From: a virus
IMG/VR virus record: IMGVR_UViG_3300017922_000011
Coordinates: 1 to 25,053 of that record
Strand: one strand, 5' to 3'
DNA: 25,053 bases
In this document: positions 23,305 to 25,053 of the stretch, piece by piece
Position numbering within the stretch: the first letter of the stretch is position 1
How the letters are laid out: every line of letters starts with the position of its first letter
The notes under the pieces: generated by a model
What the model was told of the DNA's origin: nothing
What the model saw: only the letters and a program-made list of their open reading frames with translations
Database searches by the model: none
Program-made: the position numbers and the translations under genes

Positions 23305-23318
23305 AGGGGGAGAAAACC

Positions 23319-24068
23319 GTGAGTGATAAAAAACCTATTTATGATGCCAAGGTCAAGAAAATCCTGGAGATGTTAAAGTTCAAGACCCGCGATGAGGTGG
23401 CTGCGGAACTAAAGTACAAGAATTGGAAGAGTCTTGATATGTATATGAGAAGGAAAAACTTCGTATATGACAGCCGGGAAGGCCAATACATCCCAGCCCA
23501 GAATAGAGTGCAAAAATTAAACCGAGATCCCAAAAGTTATGCGCCAGGGAAGGTTGTCAGTATTATCACCGCTTTTGAAGAAGAGAATGTAGACCCCAAG
23601 GTGGTAGCCAAGCAAGAAGGATTTAAAGACCACAAGGAAATGGCTGAGTATATGAAAAATAAAGGCTATGAGTGGAACGTTTATAAAAATAACTATGTTA
23701 AAAAGGTAGGAAAGGTGGAGGATGAAGAAGGTCCACCGCCAGAGACAATGGCCCAACTAACGGGCGGGAAGACGCCGGAGAGGATAGAGGAATACCTTCC
23801 CTTCATCCGCTTTTTGTATGAAAAACGGGATGATATATACCAGCTCATATCTGGCGTCAGAGAGGATGGTAAAATACCGAGGTATGCCGTTCCAGGTCTT
23901 GTAAGAACTAAGGCAATTTACATGAGCGATATGATTGCTAAGTTGACAGGAGAATTCAGCAAGGAAAAGAATGTTACCCAAAGAGAAATCGTGGAAGCGG
24001 CCCTGGTGGAATACCTGCAGAAGTACGGGTTTAAGAGGGAGATTGAAACTCTGCTAAAAAATCAGTAA
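23319..24068 (+). CDS. Unknown protein with two DNA-binding-like repeats and a C-terminal RHH-like segment
   Basis: A 249-residue protein starting at GTG after AAAGGGGGAG, 14 bases behind the recombinase, so almost certainly co-expressed with it. Residues 13-60 and 80-128 are diverged copies of one unit: a helical part (DEVAAEL / PKVVAKQ), then KNWKSLDMYMRRKNF / KDHKEMAEYMKNKGY and an aromatic end. They resemble helix-turn-helix units. Residues 198-237 (strand, then two helices ending EIVEAALVEYLQKYG) resemble a ribbon-helix-helix domain. A recombination directionality or targeting factor, or a regulator, are reasonable guesses. I know no named family. Confidence 0.65.
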   Translation: MSDKKPIYDAKVKKILEMLKFKTRDEVAAELKYKNWKSLDMYMRRKNFVYDSREGQYIPAQNRVQKLNRDPKSYAPGKVVSIITAFEEENVDPKVVAKQEGFKDHKEMAEYMKNKGYEWNVYKNNYVKKVGKVEDEEGPPPETMAQLTGGKTPERIEEYLPFIRFLYEKRDDIYQLISGVREDGKIPRYAVPGLVRTKAIYMSDMIAKLTGEFSKEKNVTQREIVEAALVEYLQKYGFKREIETLLKNQ

Positions 24069-24072
24069 GTTA

Positions 24073-24101
24073 TTGAAGAAAAATTGGCCACGTGATATAC
24101 T
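24073..24101 (+). promoter_or_regulatory. Promoter of the DUF4160/DUF2442 pair
   Basis: TTGAAG (24073-24078) and TATACT (24096-24101) with a 17-base spacer, in an AT-rich gap after the preceding gene. The start codon of the first gene lies about 40 bases downstream. Confidence 0.7.
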
Positions 24102-24142
24102 AAAATTGTATAGTTATATGTTTTTATGAAAAGAGTGATTAT

Positions 24143-24409
24143 GTGCCAACTATAAGTATGTTTTACGGAATAATTATTAGAATGTTTTGTGCTCCAGGAG
24201 AACACAACCCACCACACTTCCATGCTTATTACGGAGAATATAAGGCAATAATTGATATAAATACTTGTGAACTAAAGGAAGGGAATCTACCAAAGAAACA
24301 GCTCAAGCTAGTTTTGGCATGGGCTGAACTAAGACAGGAAGAATTATTAGCAAACTGGACTTTAGCAATGAATGGCGAACTTCCTTTTAAAATCGAGCCA
24401 CTTAAATAG
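24143..24409 (+). CDS. DUF4160 protein (possible toxin-antitoxin partner)
   Basis: An 88-residue protein starting at GTG. The opening PTISMFYGIIIRM and the HNPPHFHAYYGEY motif (His21, His25, His27) define DUF4160. The clustered histidines suggest a metal or catalytic site. Genes of this family are very often followed by DUF2442, as here, and the pair has the layout of a toxin-antitoxin or similar two-component module. No reaction is known to me. The DNA is AT-rich compared with the phage genes. Confidence 0.85.
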   Translation: MPTISMFYGIIIRMFCAPGEHNPPHFHAYYGEYKAIIDINTCELKEGNLPKKQLKLVLAWAELRQEELLANWTLAMNGELPFKIEPLK

Positions 24410-24422
24410 GAGGTGTAGATTT

Positions 24423-24668
24423 ATGTATTTAGCTGTTACAGGAGTAGAACCTTTGAGTGATTATCAGTTGCTTTTAACTTTTGAGAATGGTGAAAAGAGA
24501 ATATTTGATATGAAACCCTATTTAGATAAAGGTATTTTTAAAGAGTTGAAAGATGAGAAGAAATTTAAATCCGTCAGAGTTAGTTTTGACAGTATTGAAT
24601 GGTGTAACCAAGCGGACATTGATCCGGAAGTTTTATATGAAAAAAGCATTGCATATTCACTACAATAA
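24423..24668 (+). CDS. DUF2442 protein (partner of DUF4160)
   Basis: An 81-residue protein. AGGAGGTG lies before the ATG at 24423; a longer frame from 24372 would overlap the upstream gene. Family signs are LLTFENGEKRIFDMKPYLD, FKSVRVSFDSIEW and the closing ADIDPEVLYEKSI. It follows DUF4160 by 13 bases on the same transcript. In the proposed two-gene module it may be the binding or neutralising partner, but this is untested. Confidence 0.88.
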   Translation: MYLAVTGVEPLSDYQLLLTFENGEKRIFDMKPYLDKGIFKELKDEKKFKSVRVSFDSIEWCNQADIDPEVLYEKSIAYSLQ

Positions 24669-24776
24669 CAACTTATCTATTAGAGAACCTTTATGAATAA
24701 TAAGCTTGTAAAACCTATCAGTATGCACAATGGTACTAATGATATAAACCGGGACTACAATGCAAAGTTAACAATG

Positions 24777-24816
24777 GCCTGAACCCTTGATTTCATGCGG
24801 GTTTCAGGGCTTTTTT
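24777..24816 (+). terminator. Terminator after the DUF4160/DUF2442 pair
   Basis: GCCTGAACCC (24777-24786) pairs with GGGTTTCAGGGC (24799-24810) with a one-base bulge, followed by six T. The stretch between the DUF2442 stop and this hairpin (24669-24776) shows nothing else I can name; an attachment site could lie in it. Confidence 0.75.
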
Positions 24817-24828
24817 ATATATCTAAAA

Positions 24829-25053
24829 GCTGCCCCCTTTAGTGCTATTACCGAAACTAAAGTAATAACTGTAAATGCAACAGTTCCAAACGCCTTTTTC
24901 GTCATATCCAAAAGTTGCTATTTTTGCATATGACGAAGAAGGCGTTGTTGGAGAAACTGCTGAAGTTATAGTTGAAGACGTAGCTATCGAAGAAGGTGCA
25001 ATTGAAGTAGAAGTGGATCTGAATATGATGTTGAACTAGGAGTTGGGTCAAAC
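24829..25053 (+). pseudogene. Decayed coding fragment, probably host surface-protein-like
   Basis: Protein-like sequence is spread over two frames. One frame gives AITETKVITVNATVPNAFFV up to about 24903. A second frame gives KVAIFAYDEEGVVGETAEVI followed by VEDVAIEEG and EVEVD, up to about 25017. The first frame then resumes with EYDVELGVGSN to the window end. Stops interrupt each single frame (TGA near 24931, TAG at 25037). Two compensating shifts in one short gene suggest decay or sequence error. The beta-rich, acidic sequence recalls secreted or S-layer-type proteins, but the family is not certain. Confidence 0.35.
24889..24946. repeat. Long inverted repeat inside the decayed fragment
   Basis: AACGCCTTTTTCGTCATAT (24889-24907) and ATATGACGAAGAAGGCGTT (24928-24946) are inverted copies with 18 of 19 positions matching, separated by 20 bases. 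No T-run follows. It coincides with the point where the reading frame changes. Confidence 0.8.

Noticed and set aside
69-24816. Shared TTCAGGGCTTTTT at 89-101 and TTTCAGGGCTTTTTT at 24802-24816 as attL/attR
   Set aside because: Both copies are the 3' arm and T-run of ordinary terminators, and a similar string occurs after the amidase. The integrase lies inside the right end, and the left prophage end should be outside the window.

Overview
The window holds the late half of a prophage (siphovirus type, HK97-like head) in the chromosome of a Gram-positive anaerobe, most likely a Clostridia member, possibly of the Desulfotomaculum/Pelotomaculum group. The reasons are the strong GGAGG-type ribosome binding sites, the frequent GTG/TTG starts, the Firmicutes-type phage families (P27 TerS, HK97 portal, phi13-type tail protein, TP901-type tape measure, Gp37-like tail protein, TcdE/Cph1-type holin) and the moderate GC. 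The taxon is inference from style, not from a marker gene. The early genes (repressor, replication) and the left attachment site lie outside the window.

Layout. 1-760: an upstream terminator, a small Zn-ribbon protein, an HNH packaging nuclease and a G-rich, palindrome-containing block that is my candidate cos site. 739-1515: an inverted toxin-antitoxin cassette (RelE-like toxin, AbrB-type antitoxin) with its own promoter and terminator. 1535-5852: a ParB-methyltransferase fusion, a conserved phage protein, a SymE-like protein, and the small and large terminase subunits. 5864-9024: portal, ClpP-like prohead protease and capsid. 9074-11414: connectors, tail terminator, major tail protein and the tail assembly chaperone pair gpG/gpGT with a textbook -1 frameshift site. 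11448-12115: a Phd/Doc addiction module inserted between the chaperone and the tape measure. 12295-21157: tape measure, distal tail protein, baseplate and fibre proteins, a small unknown protein and a Gp37-like tail protein. 21207-22275: holin and amidase. 22387-24068: a tyrosine recombinase with a good promoter and an unknown protein with two tandem DNA-binding-like repeats. 24073-24816: a DUF4160/DUF2442 pair with its own promoter and terminator. 24829-25053: a decayed coding fragment, probably host sequence at or beyond the right prophage edge.

How it works together. HNH nuclease, TerS, TerL and portal cut and package DNA. ClpP-like protease and HK97-fold capsid build the head. Chaperone, tape measure and tail proteins build a long non-contractile tail. 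Fibres bind the host, and holin plus amidase lyse it. Around and inside this machinery sit up to four toxin-antitoxin-like units (RelE/AbrB, SymE-like, Phd/Doc, DUF4160/DUF2442). Intrinsic-terminator-like hairpins also occur at many gene borders inside the late operon, which suggests antitermination or stepwise dosage control. I found no tRNA, rRNA, CRISPR array or insertion sequence.
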